From Persicaria tinctoria (taxonomy: Eukaryota; Streptophyta; Magnoliopsida; Caryophyllales; Polygonaceae), in the NCBI GenBank assembly GCA_037127255.1, contig JBANSL010000014.1:71531646-71595645 (forward strand): 64,000 bases of DNA. Reading direction: 5' to 3'. The translations under genes were made by a program, and so were the position numbers. Numbering within the stretch: the first letter of the stretch is position 1; each line of letters starts with the position of its first letter. This document shows, one piece after another, positions 12,066-23,970 of this stretch. The notes below the pieces were generated by a model that ran no database searches, had not been told where the DNA came from, and saw only the letters and a program-made list of their open reading frames with translations.

Positions 12066-12165
12066 AACCATTGTATAACTAGGCATCACAAAGAGGGCAA
12101 AAAAATTGTTCTCTAAACCATTGTTTAACCAGGCATCACAAAGAGGGCAAAAAAAATTGTTCTTT
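12066..12165. repeat. 50-bp direct tandem duplication
   Basis: Two copies (12066-12115 and 12116-12165) of a unit starting AACCATTGT share AGGCATCACAAAGAGGGCAA. They lie just downstream of the alpha-glucosidase stop codon. The copies differ by a few bases and one A. Confidence 0.85.
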
Positions 12166-12396
12166 TAAACAATGTCTTCAGGCCATCAGGGGCCAACAAA
12201 ATTGTAGAAGTACAACAACTCTTTGAAATTCCCTTTCCTTGTAATTGGATTAATTGAGTTGAAAATGCCACAGCAAAGGCTATATGAATTTTGCATTCAT
12301 TACTTCCTTATTCCCCTTTCATACCCCTTGCCTTTCAAACTCTCCCATTGAGCAAAAATGACAACCATCTCTTATAGCCACAAGCCAACAACCTAG

Positions 12397-15300
12397 CTAG
12401 TCGATGAGCTGCACCTCTACCTTGAAGTTCCTTCCGATAAGCACCTTCGCCAGCGGTATCTCCGCTACGATAAAATCCCCGGCTTCCCTCGAAAAAGCTG
12501 CTGTGTCAGCCACACTCACTACCTCCGATTCTTCATCTTCAACTTCTACATTGTAGCCCTTCACTTGTTTCCCCCTTTCCAACCCTAGGACGGTCACCTT
12601 CTCAATCAACAACTCTTTAGCCAAAGCGTACTTCCCATTCAAAACCTTAGACTCGATTTCGAGCTTATGCCCTTGGATCCATCTCGCTTCGAAGCTAATG
12701 AAACTCCACCTATCCGTTGCCTCTCCTCCCATCTCTACATCGACCCCATTATCCAAGAAAACTGACCCGGTGCTCTTCCTCTCGCTGCCTCCTCTCCCCA
12801 TCACCACCACCAGCTCAAACGGCGTCTTCCTTGCTTCCTCGGTCGTCATTTCTAGGCCTTGCAAGGGCAGGATGCTGCCTTCCCTCACGTGCACGTTGAT
12901 TTGGTCGTGTGGCGCGTCAAGGGTCACTCGCCTCCCCGTTGGAGCCCTCACCGATTGCTCATAGTCGAAGAGGCTAAACCAGTTTCCTTTGGGGAAGTAT
13001 GCGTACACCGATGTTGCTCCTTTCTTTAGTACCGGAGACACGAGAACATCTCTTCCGATGAGAAATTGAGAGTTGATGTAGTAACTATTCGGATCCTCCG
13101 CGAATGAGAAGAATAGAGGGCGTGCTATCGGAGTCCCATTCGTGTGTGCTTCGTACATTAGCGTGTAGTAGTAAGGAAGTAGCCGATATCTTAGGCCAAG
13201 AGCTCTCTTGGCAGCTTCCGCGACAGACTGCCATAGGTAGAGCTCTTGTGGCATCGAATGTAGGTCCGAATGATCTCGAGAGAACGGATAGAACGCCCCA
13301 AGCTACAAGAGGAACCAAAAGTAAGCATAGAGGAAAACATGATCATACGAAAATCGCAATCTTTTTTCGACACGAACCTCTATCCACCGTTGGCAAAGCT
13401 CTTCGGTTGTGTTACCAATAAACCCGCAGATATCAGCTCCAACCATCGGGATCCCAAAGAGACCGAAGCTAAGAACGGTGGGGATCGACTGTGCCATGCT
13501 CTCCCATGTGGCGGCATTGTCACCGGTCCAATGGGCAGAGTACTTCCCCGAGCCCACGAACGTGGACCTCGTCAGCACGAAGGGCCTCGTACGAGTCAGC
13601 CTCGTGAGGGCGATGTTGGTGGCCTTAGCCTCCATGAATCCATAGAGGTTATGTGCATTGTATTCGGGGATATTGTCGTAGTGGTAGGCGCTCAAGGGTA
13701 TGGTCTTGTTGCCTATGGGGGCGAAGGAGCCGGTGTTGTTGATCTTGTAAGGAGGGCTATCGAGGGGCGTAAGAAAGGGTGTCGCATTGGCGGTGAAGAA
13801 GTCCGAGCACTCGTTCATGTCGGTCCAAAGGCCGTCCACAGGCACCATGTCGCGGAACCTCCTGATCTCGTCGGTCCAGTAGTTCATCGTTTTCGGGTGG
13901 AAGAAGTCGGGGAAGTGGACCGGCCCTGGCCAGACCGCGCCTTTGTATGGCTCCCCATTGAGCTTGATGAAGATGTCGGATTCGATGCCCCTGGTGTATG
14001 TTCCATAGCTGCTGTTTACGCTGATCCCTGGGATTAAGGGCGTGTTTGGTTTAGGATTTATGAGCTGCCACACATTTTATCGGATTGTAGTGATGAGGAT
14101 TACATACCAGGATCGATGATGAGGACGTACTTCTGCCCGTTTTTGTGAAGCTTCTCGATGAATCTTTGCATCTCAGACAAAGAGAAATTGACAGGATCCA
14201 CCGTGAAATCCTTGAATTGATCCATGTAATCGATATCGGTCCACATGACCTCCAACGGTATCTCGGCCTTCTCGTATCCCTCCACCACGCCCTCCACCTC
14301 CGATATGTTCCTATACCCGTATCGGCATTGATGGAAACCTTTAAGACATCGATCACAATACCAATTGTCAGGTCATTTATGGGCCCACATCCACCTTATG
14401 ATACAATAGCTTAGATAATACGTTAAAAAAAAGTGATAAGAGTGTAGATTGTTGTAACAAACCAATGAAGGTATTTTGGTCTTTTCTATTAATCACATCA
14501 GCAATATAAAAGCTGAATGTACAATGATTAATAAAAAAGGACCAAAATACCCTCACTGGTTATAGCAATCTATACTCGATCATAAAGTAGTTACCAAATG
14601 ACCAATAAGGCATAGGAGCAGGCCTCCCAATAAGCTCAGTGTACTGATCAACAACCTCATGTGGCTTTGATCCGGCAAAGACATACAAATCCACAATGCC
14701 ACCGATCACCTTGTAAGTGATTCGATCGCCGGTGTAGTCCACGTCCATGCCGTTGCTGTTTAACAGCAGGACCCCGTGCGTGTCGCCTGTTGGGGCCCGC
14801 ACGTCCATGTAGAACGGGTGGGCCCCATACAGGTTGACGTCGACGGTGTCGCTGGTTACGTCTTCATTCCATATGGTTAGGGTTTGGTTGCGGGCCAGCC
14901 TGAATGCGGGCTTGGTGTGCTCTCCGAGCCCGTATAGGATGGCCCGGTTGCCAGGGAGGGAGGAGGAGAGCTGGATGAATTGGTCCTTGAACACGAGCCC
15001 GACGGGCCCGACGGCTAGGCCCCCGGGCCGGGTGTCGAAGAGGGTTTCGTCGGTGGATCGGCGGGCGATGGAGAAGGCAAAGGGGTCGGTGTTGTGGAGG
15101 GTGAAGATGAGGTCCGAGTTCGGGCTGGAGAGGACGGTTGTTGCTTGCGGCCCTGCTTCGTTGGTTAGTTTATTCGGGTCGGGTCGGGACGGGCTTTTGC
15201 CGCGGTAGATTACGCTGTCGGGGATCTCCCAACGGGGTTGCCTGGCATCCGTTATCCGTACTCTCAAACGGTAGTCTGTCTCGAAACTGCCCATGTGTGA

Positions 15301-16113
15301 AATTCAAAAACCTTTTCAGTTTTGCCTAAAAATGTACAAAATTAGGGTTGTTTGGATTACATTGCATTTTTAATTATAATGAAATTATTTTAACTCATTT
15401 TACGTAAATGTTTGGTTGTACAAAGAAAATTTTTATAAAAATCGAGGTATAACAGTAATTATGACAAAAAAATCACATAAATCGAGATAAAATAATTGTA
15501 TTATAATTAATACATCATGGATTCCAAATACAGGGTTAATTTAAACCTTTTACAAATTATATTAACCAAACACCGTCTTATCTTGGAATCCAATCACACC
15601 TAAGATGTTTAATCAGTAGTTTTTTTTATTATCAAAATTATGAATTATTTTACATTTTCAGATGATGTAAAATGAGAGATAAAATTGATTAAAAGTTTAG
15701 TAACCGATGAAATATGAAAGGATAAGTGTCCCAAATCAAAAGTAAATAAATTTGATTTATAAGTTGGCTACTCCTCCTCCTCCTATTGTCGGTTAGTTTT
15801 AGGATCAAACATTACTCATACTTTAATAGTAAAAAATGCATAACATAGTGAGCTCTCACCTAGCGGTGAAGGCGAGAGTGGGAATGTCGGGTCCGTAAAC
15901 CGACGAAGGTTCGATGAGTTGCAATATCGCAATCAGAGACATTGAGTCCGAGCCTACATCGACACTCTGGACTCTGTATCCGTAGCCAACGACGTCCTCG
16001 ACTGCTTCGACGTTCGAAGCGGCTGAGATGGTACGGACGCAAAGCAGCAGCAGCAACAAGAGCCACGCCGGTCCAGCATGTTCACTGAGATTCATGTCTT
16101 TAATTTTACTCAA
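12397..16113 (-). CDS. Alpha-glucosidase, glycoside hydrolase family 31
   Basis: The enzyme releases glucose (or xylose in close relatives) from non-reducing ends of alpha-glucans or wall oligosaccharides. It is probably secreted or vacuolar, since residues 7-32 form a signal peptide with a seven-leucine core. On the minus strand the exons are 16113-15860, 15286-14595, 14338-14108, 14027-13378 and 13302-12397, giving 910 residues, as in plant GH31 enzymes. The nucleophile motif GLWTDMNE (D462) and the acid/base motif HWTGDN (D562) are present, as are GADICGF and RPLFFSF. The sequence around NNTGSF, NKTIP and GNTTEELC resembles AGLU1-type alpha-glucosidase more than XYL1-type alpha-xylosidase, but substrate cannot be settled from sequence. 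The start could also be the second Met at 16095. A LINE lies about 350 bp upstream of the ATG. Confidence 0.93.
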
Positions 16114-16454
16114 AAAATGGTATTTTGATTTATTTTATTTTTTTGAATCGATATGAGTTTAAATAGTGTTTGATTAAGGGCTGAATGGATTCTTTAGAGG
16201 TGAAAAAGACATCTGAAATTTCGGGAGATTCAACTGAAAGGTGTGACTTTACGTACGAATTATCTTCGTTGGCTTAAATTGGTCGGCTTTTTCGGTATTT
16301 TTGAAATTAAAATTGATCGAAATAATTTTTTTTTGGAAAGTATGGAGTAAGAAATTGAGAATTTAGATTGAAAAGGAGAAAAATGAGGTAGAAAACAAGA
16401 AGAGTTATACAGTAATTATTATTATTAAGTGCGATAATGTAAGTATTAAAAAAG
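16114..16454 (-). promoter_or_regulatory. Proximal promoter of the alpha-glucosidase gene
   Basis: Only about 340 bp separate the start codon from a LINE insertion. The stretch is AT-rich. A TATTTAAA-like element on the minus strand near 16160 may serve as the TATA box. More distant control elements would now lie beyond the 3-kb LINE. Confidence 0.35.
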
Positions 16455-16465
16455 ATCCTAAAATT

Positions 16466-19451
16466 GAGTCGGGAGATTGGATGGAGGATGTTGGCTCGGT
16501 GAGCAAGTTGATCTTGGATTTCTTTCGCACCATCTATACGGCTGAACAGATGGAACAGCACCAGTCGGCGGAGCCATCGATCTCTGCCTTTCCCCTTCTG
16601 GACGCTGCCCATACTTCTTCGATGCAAGCACCATTTGTACCGGGTGAAGTGTGGGAAGCCTTGAAGCGAATGGGACCATACAAGGCCCCGGGACCAGATG
16701 GGTTCCCAGCGGTCTTCTACCAAAAGAATTGGGATACAATTGGTCAGCAGGTTACGAAGACGGTGCTCGGAATGTTGAATGATGCAGACTTCCCGGACAA
16801 TATAACTGATGCTCTTCTTGTATTGATTCCAAAGGTGCAAGTCCCTGTAAGGCCAGCTCAATTCCGCCCTATTTCCCTGCTGAATGCAATCTTCAAGATT
16901 GCAACAAAGTGCATTGTCAACAGGCTGAAGCCGCTCCTTGAAGATCTTATAGCACCGACTCAGGCAAGCTTTGTTCCGGGAAGACAAATTATCGACAATG
17001 TGGTCATAGTACAAGAGGTTTTGCATTCTATGGCTGAACGGCGAAGACGAAGGTGGATGATGGTCAAATTCGATCTAGAAAAGGCGTATGATCAAATAAG
17101 TTGGGAATACCCGCGGGAGACACTAGAGCTTGCTCGATTCCCCCAACATCTCATCAATGTGATTATGAAGTGCCAAACGATGGGACGAATGGAACTCTTA
17201 TGGAATGGGGAGGTGGCCGGAGAGATCATACCATCGAGGGGGATCCGCCAGGGAGATCCCTTATCGCCGTACCTTTTTGTTCTGTGTATGGAGAGGTTGT
17301 CACAGCAGATTACAGCGGCTGTCCAAGAAGGGAGATGGAAGCCGGTCAACACGGGTGGAGTGGTGCTTTCGCACCTCTTCTTTGCCGATGACCTTGTGCT
17401 AATGGCGGAGGCCTCTGAGGAGCGGGGGAGGTGATTAGGACTTGCCTTGAACTGTTCTGCGCAAAATCAGGCGAAAAGGTCAACTATGCAAAAAGCTCGG
17501 TGCTCTTCTCAAGGAACGTCCCGGCTATGGTTAAGAATAATATCGGTGGGGCACTGGGAGTTCCGATCTCTAGGGAGTTTGGAACCTATCTTGGGGTTCC
17601 AACAGCAACAGGTCGAATGACGAGAGAACGATATAACTTCTTGCTAGATAAAGTAAAGGGTAGGCTCCAAGGGTGGAAGGCGAGAACGCTCTCCTTTGCG
17701 AGACGGGTGACTCTCGCCAATTCAGTCCTTACAAGCCTCCCCATCTATTCAATGCAATCGGCAATCATTCCTAGGAGTATTTGTGACGCCATCGACAAGG
17801 AGGTCAGAGGCTTCATATAGGTCTCTTCTAGTGAATCAAGAAAGTCACATCTGCTCAATTGGAATGTGGTTACAGCCCCCAAGCACGAGGGAGGGCTTGG
17901 TGTGAGATCGATGCGCATTTCTAACCAGGCGATCCTTGCTAAGTTGAGCTGGCGATTGCTGAAAAGGCCGGAGTCACTATGGAGTAGAGTTGTCCGTGGA
18001 AAATACTGTCATGGAAGGGCGGACGTGGACATGTTCGAGAGACGGATGGGATCGTCATCCACATGGAAAGGTATTGTACATGGGGCGGAAGTTCTTACCC
18101 CGAATGTGAGGGTGGCTGTGGGAAATGGGACCTCAACGTTGTTCTGGATCCACCCGTGGCTGACTGACACTCCATTGATGGACATTGCTATACAACCAGT
18201 GCCGGAGGCCATACTCGGAGCAACTGTTGCTGAATTAAAAGAGTCAGGGTCCTGGAATTGGGAGAGCTTATCGCAGTACCTAGGGCCGGATGTCCTCCTT
18301 CAGCTTCAATCAGTTTACTTATGTAACGGGGAGGAGGATAAGGACATGCCAGTGTGGGGACTGACGACCTCAGGGGATTTCTTGACAAGCTCGGCGGCAA
18401 GAGCCATTCGACTCAGCCTGAGCGAGCCTCGGACACCAGCAGGTTGGCGTCACATTTGGCGGACTCCGGTGCAACAACGGGCCCGTGCATTCCTTTACCT
18501 GGCGGCACATGACTGCATACTTTCTAATGCTAACCGGGTTCGTCGCCATCTATCAAACTCGGGAGCATGCCCCAGATGCTCGAAAACAGAGACGAGGCTT
18601 CACCTGCTAAGGGACTGCGCTAAGGTTAAGGAGCAATGGATGAAAATGCGAGAACAAGTTCACCTATCTTCTTTCTTCTCTGCAACGAATATTAGGGAGT
18701 GAATATTCGATTGCACGAGGAAGGAGAATAGGCAGGCGACGTTCTTCGCATCTATGCTCTGGATGACATGGAAATGCAGAAACAAGCTGATTTTCGAAGG
18801 CATCGACGAGGTGGAGAGGTTGATTGTGAGGGCAACCCAGGACGCTCGGGACTACATTGAAAGAGCCACATCTCCGCAACTGAACTTGAATACCACTCCA
18901 AGAGGATCTGACAGTCGAACTAGCCGGTGCCCGCCACCGTCGGGGTGGGTAAAACTCAATGTCGACGGTGCGGCTAAGGGGAGCCCAGGTATGGCTGGGG
19001 GAGGCGGAGTCTTCACGGGGGAATCCGGCCTTTTCCTATCCGCCTACAACTTTGTCTGTGGCACCTGCAAACCCCTCACGGTTGAACTTTGGGAAACATA
19101 CCATGGTCTGAGAATGGCTAGAAGATATGGCTTCCCAAAACTAATCATCGAAACGGACTCAATCACTGTGTGCGAGCTGCTCACACGAAAGAGGATTGAG
19201 GCTACAGGGGACTACCATTTAATCACACAGTGCAGGAGATGGCTGGAAGAGGAGGATTGGGAGGTGTCTATCCTCCACATAAATCGCCGGTTGAATTACA
19301 TGGTTGATGCCATAGCCAAGTCTTCTTTCTCAATTTCTACGGACTTTGTTGAATTTACTTCTATCCCCATTTGCTTATGTATTTATTTTGACTCTTCTAC
19401 CCATTCAATAATAAATTAAGGGCAGTAGCCACTTTCGGATCAAAAAAAAAA
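16466..19451 (+). mobile_element. 5'-truncated L1-type LINE with 11-bp target-site duplication
   Basis: The 2986-bp insertion is flanked by ATCCTAAAATT at 16455-16465 and 19452-19462 and ends in a poly(A) run. It lacks ORF1 and the endonuclease. It encodes the reverse transcriptase (KAPGPDGFP, QASFVPGRQ, GIRQGDPLSPYLFVLCME, FADD active site), a zf-RVT region and RNase H (LNVDGAAKGSPG, ETDS). The frame is broken by a frameshift near 17425-17434, by TAG at 17818-17820 (aligned with Trp of the related LINE at 45.6 kb) and by TGA at 18700-18702 (also a Trp position). The protein is clearly related to, but well diverged from, ORF2 at 43.1-47.2 kb. Confidence 0.92.
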
Positions 19452-19462
19452 ATCCTAAAATT

Positions 19463-19659
19463 AGGGATGAAATTAAAGAATAAGATTTTTTTAAGGGGAA
19501 AAACACTTTTAATTAATTTATTATGCTTGGAATGATTATTGTTCCAATAAGCCATTGTATGAATTTTAGTTTCCCTTTATTATAAGATTTTAAGCTAGCT
19601 ATATATCTAGTGTTTCTATTGGTGTTCTTTTCACGTTTAATGAATATAATAATAGGGGT
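19463..19659. other. AT-rich intergenic stretch
   Basis: No gene or clear repeat is visible between the LINE target duplication and the next RNase H relic. Confidence 0.4.
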
Positions 19660-20935
19660 TAAGCCCTCGGACTTGCTATATAAACTGAACTTCGACGGGT
19701 CTGTACGTGCTTCAGGTGTGGCTTCCTTCGGTTTCGTTATCAGAGACCAGGTCAGAATGACTAGAGGTGCTACTTGTGACAACTCTTTAGTCGTTTTTGC
19801 GGAAGCCCTAGGCATAAGAGCAATTTTAACAATGCACTATTCAAGATGCTTAATGAGAAAATAATAATAAAATATTGAAGGAGGAGGTGTGAGGGATGTT
19901 TGAAGGATGCTAAATAAGCATCGATGATTTCGGATTTTGACAAGGAGAAGGTTGATGCAATGATGAAAAAAGGGGACACGTGTCAAGCTCTCACAAGCGG
20001 TGAAAAGGAGTGGTTGAGATCAAATGAAAGCAGCAGATGTGATTTAATTTGGGTCATTTTAATTACATTCAAATAATGTCATTTTCACTATTTAAAATGT
20101 AAATTTTTTTTTAAAAAAAAAAATACCATAATACTATATTCATTTCTCTCTACACATAGACATCAATTTTGAATATGTTTCGACATTTTGAAAAAAATGA
20201 TTTCTTTCTATATAATTATATTGCCAGTAAATTGGATCTTGGATGTTCGGTGCCCGATTGGTTATTATATACTCACTGCTTTGCAGTGATGTACGGGCTT
20301 TTTCGGCCATTTGGGGCCGTTTCAGGGCTCAAATATTAATATAATATTATAATTATATTATAAACATGTTGGAAATAATTGTTATAGAATGGTAAATTCG
20401 TAAATTGAATTGGTAAAAAAAAATGGATTGTGGGATGCTATTGTTAAAGTGAAAAAAATGAGGAAGAGATGCTATGCTGATGTGGCGGAAAGAGATGAAT
20501 AAAAAAAATAGTAATTTTAGTATCTTGAATAGTAACTGATAAACATGATCTTAGAAATGGGGTGTTAAATGTCAAAGATTTAAGGATCACAAACCTCCTC
20601 GTTGAAGTAGACAACTTGACTATCATCAACACAATTCTCGAGGACTGTGTGTGCCCCTGGGGATTGAGCTTATCATAGTTGACACACGTTCTATTCTAAT
20701 GTCTTTTTGTTTCTGTGTCTATACGTCATATTTTCATGGAAGCTAATACTGTAGGCGGCTGTAGCAGATAGGATTGCACATCTAACTTATATTAGCCCTA
20801 CCGACGTGGACTAGCGTGATAATCTAGGACTTCGTGTTCTCGTTCAAAAGGACACTCTAAGATTCAGCTAGTTTTCTCTTCGTCTAGCTTACTTCTAGAT
20901 CTTTCCTTGTATAAAAAATGAATATAATAATAGAT
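19660..20935 (+). pseudogene. LINE RNase H relic split by a DNA element
   Basis: The left part reads KLNFDGSVRASGVASFGFVI and continues to AEALGIRAIL. After the inserted element at 19830-20539, the same domain resumes at about 20555 as GVLNVKDLRITNLLVEVD, then INTILEDCVCPWG. Near 20737 come HIFMEAN and, in another frame, ADRIAHLTY. The pieces are in the correct order for an RNase H domain of a plant LINE. Several frameshifts are present. The sequence ends in an AT-rich tail near 20935. Confidence 0.65.
19830..20539. mobile_element. Non-autonomous TIR transposon inside the LINE relic
   Basis: Imperfect terminal inverted repeats share ACTATTCAAGAT (19837-19848 and its complement near 20521-20532). 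TAA occurs on both sides (19827-19829 and 20540-20542), which fits the 3-bp duplication of Tourist/PIF-Harbinger elements. Removing 710 bp restores the order of the interrupted RNase H domain. It has no coding capacity. The outermost 3-5 bp of the ends do not match well, so the exact borders are uncertain. Confidence 0.55.
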
Positions 20936-20960
20936 AGATTACATCTTCTTATAGAATATT

Positions 20961-21258
20961 CAAAACATGTTTGTTATGAGAACTGTGATAGAGAATATTA
21001 TTGAGTCCGCTATAGATAAGAGTTGCTCACACTTGAACATGGAGGCATTGAAGTGCAAGTTGAGTCACATTCCAAATGCTCAAATATATCTTCTTGTGCT
21101 GGATAATGTGTATATTAAAGATTCAAAAGAGTGGATAGACTTGATTGATCTTCTATAGAAAGGTTCCAAAAGAGGTACACTCATAGTCAGAACCCGAGAA
21201 GATAGAGTGGCCTTGATTACTGGAACTACGGAATCATACAACAACAACAACTCAGTAA
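20961..21258 (+). pseudogene. NB-ARC fragment of a CC-NBS-LRR resistance gene
   Basis: The translation contains VIENIIESAIDKSCSHLNME, then YLLVLDNVYIKDSKEWIDL and, after an in-frame TAG near 21157, KGSKRGTLIVRTREDRVALI followed by TTESYN. This is the kinase-2 (LLVLDDVW) to RNBS-B (GSKIIVTTR-type) part of RGA-like NLR proteins. The kinase-2 motif is degraded (DNVY for DDVW). P-loop, LRR and remaining NB-ARC parts are absent. It is a non-functional relic. Confidence 0.75.
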
Positions 21259-22189
21259 ATATTCTCGCGATTAAGCAGGGTTTGTGGGGGGTGTCAAGAT
21301 GTACGCACATACTCTTTCCCCGAATGACTCGAGATAGTGTTTCCAAAAGACCCAGAACAAAAGAAGCTAGACATGAACCACAAGGAAACAGTCATACAAC
21401 GGGACAAGGAGCTAGTAAAGATGCATAGCAGAGGTCAAAGCGAAAGCAAAGACAAACAGACACAACATCACACCCCCTAACTCTACACATCTTATTGGTT
21501 ATATCTTTTATCCAAATCTGCTAGATGTTTCCTCATATTTGACCTAAAACTAGATTCATATGATCAGTGTGTTCTATTGGTTATAACTTATATCTGTTAG
21601 CCTAGTCAGATAAAATTGGCTAAAGATCTTATTAAGGTTACATCTTTTAGCCAAATCTGCTAGATGTTTCCTCGTATATATTTGACTTGAAACTATATTT
21701 CATATGATCAATGGGTTGTAATTGTATGAAAGGGTCGTGACGAGTAAATAGGCTACACGTGTGTGTTGCCTAGTTGTTGTGCAAGGCAGATGTTTTTGCT
21801 TGGAGTTTGAGATGTGTTTTTGCTCTCACTTGCATTACATTTACCATATAAATTTTGATACTGATGGCATATTGGCAAGGGTAAGACGTTATGGCATATT
21901 GGCCAGTATGGGATTTAGGTATATGTACCTCAATTAATCCAAGGCATCCTCATGAGTGAGGAAATGTCAGAATGGTATGGTTATTATTCATCACACAGGA
22001 ATAATGTGAGGTTTGGCCATCGGTTCATGGGGCTAAATGTGGTGAAAAAACTCCCTGGATACAATTAGATGAATGCTAATAATTTAAAACTCAATATGTG
22101 TTGTGTAAATTTTTGGTGCTTTTCTTATGCTCAGTACTACCTCCGTTTCAAAATACATGGATTTTTTTTTTCTTTTTTGGCATGTTTTT
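21259..22189. other. Intergenic DNA with an internal duplicated segment
   Basis: The words CCAAATCTGCTAGATGTTTC and TTTGAC..AAACTA occur twice (about 21512-21570 and 21651-21715) with similar flanks (CATATGATCA), pointing to an old duplication of about 75 bp. A lone Stowaway-like end (CTACCTCCGTTTCAAAATAC, near 22138) has no matching right end close by and is probably a truncated MITE. No gene was found. Confidence 0.4.
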
Positions 22190-22192
22190 ATT

Positions 22193-22829
22193 AATTATCA
22201 AAGAGGCTTTTTATTAATAAAATTCAAAATGTGTAAGTTTACACTTCTTGGATATTATATATAGTATTAAGGTGTCATCATGTGTTTTATTTCATCAGTG
22301 TTGTTGGCTGATTATTTCATTTAAGTGCAAGAGGGAAAAAAAAAAAGAAGAATGGTCTAAGAAAAAGTCTCTGTTAAAAGTCAAGATTCGTAAATATAAA
22401 AACGGTTAATGTATAAGAAATAACCTGTATGGGCCAAGATGGTGGAATATATAATAAATGGTGAGAAAATTGTACTCAATGATACACATTTTGAATTTTA
22501 TTAATAAAAAGCCTCTTTGACAATTTTTGGTTTCATTTTTTGTTTACACTTGTTGGATATTATATATAGTATTAAGGTATCACCATGTGTTTTGTTTCAT
22601 CAGTGTTGTTGGCTGATTATTTCATTTAAGTGCAAGGGAAAAAAAAGGCAGACTGATCGAGAAAAAAGTCTCGGCTAAAAGTCAAGATTCGTAAATATAG
22701 AAACGGTTAATCTAATAAATAAATCGTATAGGATAAGAGGGTGGAATATATAATAAGTGGTGAGAACATTGCACTTAATAATACACATTTTAAATTTTAT
22801 TAATAAAAAAGCCTCTTTGATAATTTTGA
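22193..22829. mobile_element. Tandem MITE dimer sharing a central inverted repeat
   Basis: The end TCAAAGAGGCTTTTTATTAA at 22198 faces inverted copies TTAATAAAAAGCCTCTTTGA at 22501-22520 and 22800-22820. The body (GGATATTATATATAGTATTA through GGCTGATTATTTCATTTAAG to AAAAGTCAAGATTCGTAAAT) occurs twice, in the same orientation. The order is therefore TIR, body, TIR', body, TIR'. Each unit is about 300 bp. No transposase is present. Confidence 0.75.
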
Positions 22830-23269
22830 CACAATACAAGTGATAGTGATATCATTTTATTTTATTTTTCTATCTCCACATTTTTACAAAAAAAAAAAAA
22901 TTAGGGGTATAAAGAGAGTAGACTTATAGGCGTAACTTTAATCGAAACTAATTTACAAAATGCATATAAAAAGATGGGAAGATATGAGAAAAAATGGACA
23001 CACCCATTCCAAAAATGTACAAAAGGCCCATATATGGAATTGGATTTGGAGTAGGTTTTCTATTATGATTTGTAGCACAGCTGGACTTATTTCATTATTT
23101 GTATGGGGACTGCCATTTTCTTGAATAATATAGGAAGACACATGATTTCAAAATTAATCTTTAGAAAGTTATGCTATTGTTATTTTTATACTTATTGGTG
23201 ACTCATTTTTTTTTATTATGAAAGAATTCAGGATATGGAAACTTACCCGATAGCATCCTCTCGAATGAG

Positions 23270-23970
23270 GTCACAAATACCTAAATTGTTAAAAATTTCT
23301 CGCCCTTTAGCAAAGTTGCAATTCAGAGATGTGCAATCTTATCATCTATCTACTTTATTGTCATCACGTGATACATAAGAGATAGAAACATTTGTTAATC
23401 CACTTATGAGCATTTTAACATCAGACATAAGTAGCTCGTTTTTCCATGGACACCATACATTATCTTTTAAATGATTGATTATAATCAAGCAATCACCCTC
23501 AATATGTAGTCTGTTTATTTGTACGTTGTTGAATCACTTTCTGAACACCTTGTCGTAGTGCTAGGGTCTTAGTCCTAACTGGATTTTGTACTCCCATTAG
23601 TCATATACCATGGTGATTGGTCTACCCTCCCCAGCCTCTTATGATGAAATCACAAGAGTTGTTACCGTTTTGTAAGGTGGATCTATCAAAATTCAATTTA
23701 ATCATTCCAATGGGGATTTCCCCATTTTTTAGGCAACCTTACTCTCTCATTTCTCGGTTTTGGCTTTAGATGAGGGATGTTATTGTTAGTTTCATCTCCA
23801 AATGAACAAGCCCGGGACCAATTGTTTATGTGTGTTTGTACAATGTTATCAAACTCCCTATCAGTAGGGAGAGTTGTGTCTGCAAAAGCGATTTGGTTTC
23901 TAAGAAACCAGGTTGTCCACCATTCATTATGTTTCGTTCAATTGAATAAATGTATTTCATATTTAATATG
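23270..23970 (-). pseudogene. Decayed LINE fragment (linker plus RNase H)
   Basis: On the minus strand, short frames read WFLRNQIAFADTTLPTDREF, then RSTLQNGNNSCDFIIRGWGG and LHIEGDCLIIINHLKDNVWC followed by PWKNELL. SYVSRDDNKVDR comes further on. The order is the linker and RNase H domain of a plant LINE. Many frameshifts and stops make it non-functional. It is only recognisable by reading between frames. Confidence 0.6.

Noticed and set aside
13270..14037. 255-codon + strand frame opposite the alpha-glucosidase exon
   Set aside because: It lies antisense to a conserved GH31 exon and has no domain of its own. GC-rich exon codon bias explains it.
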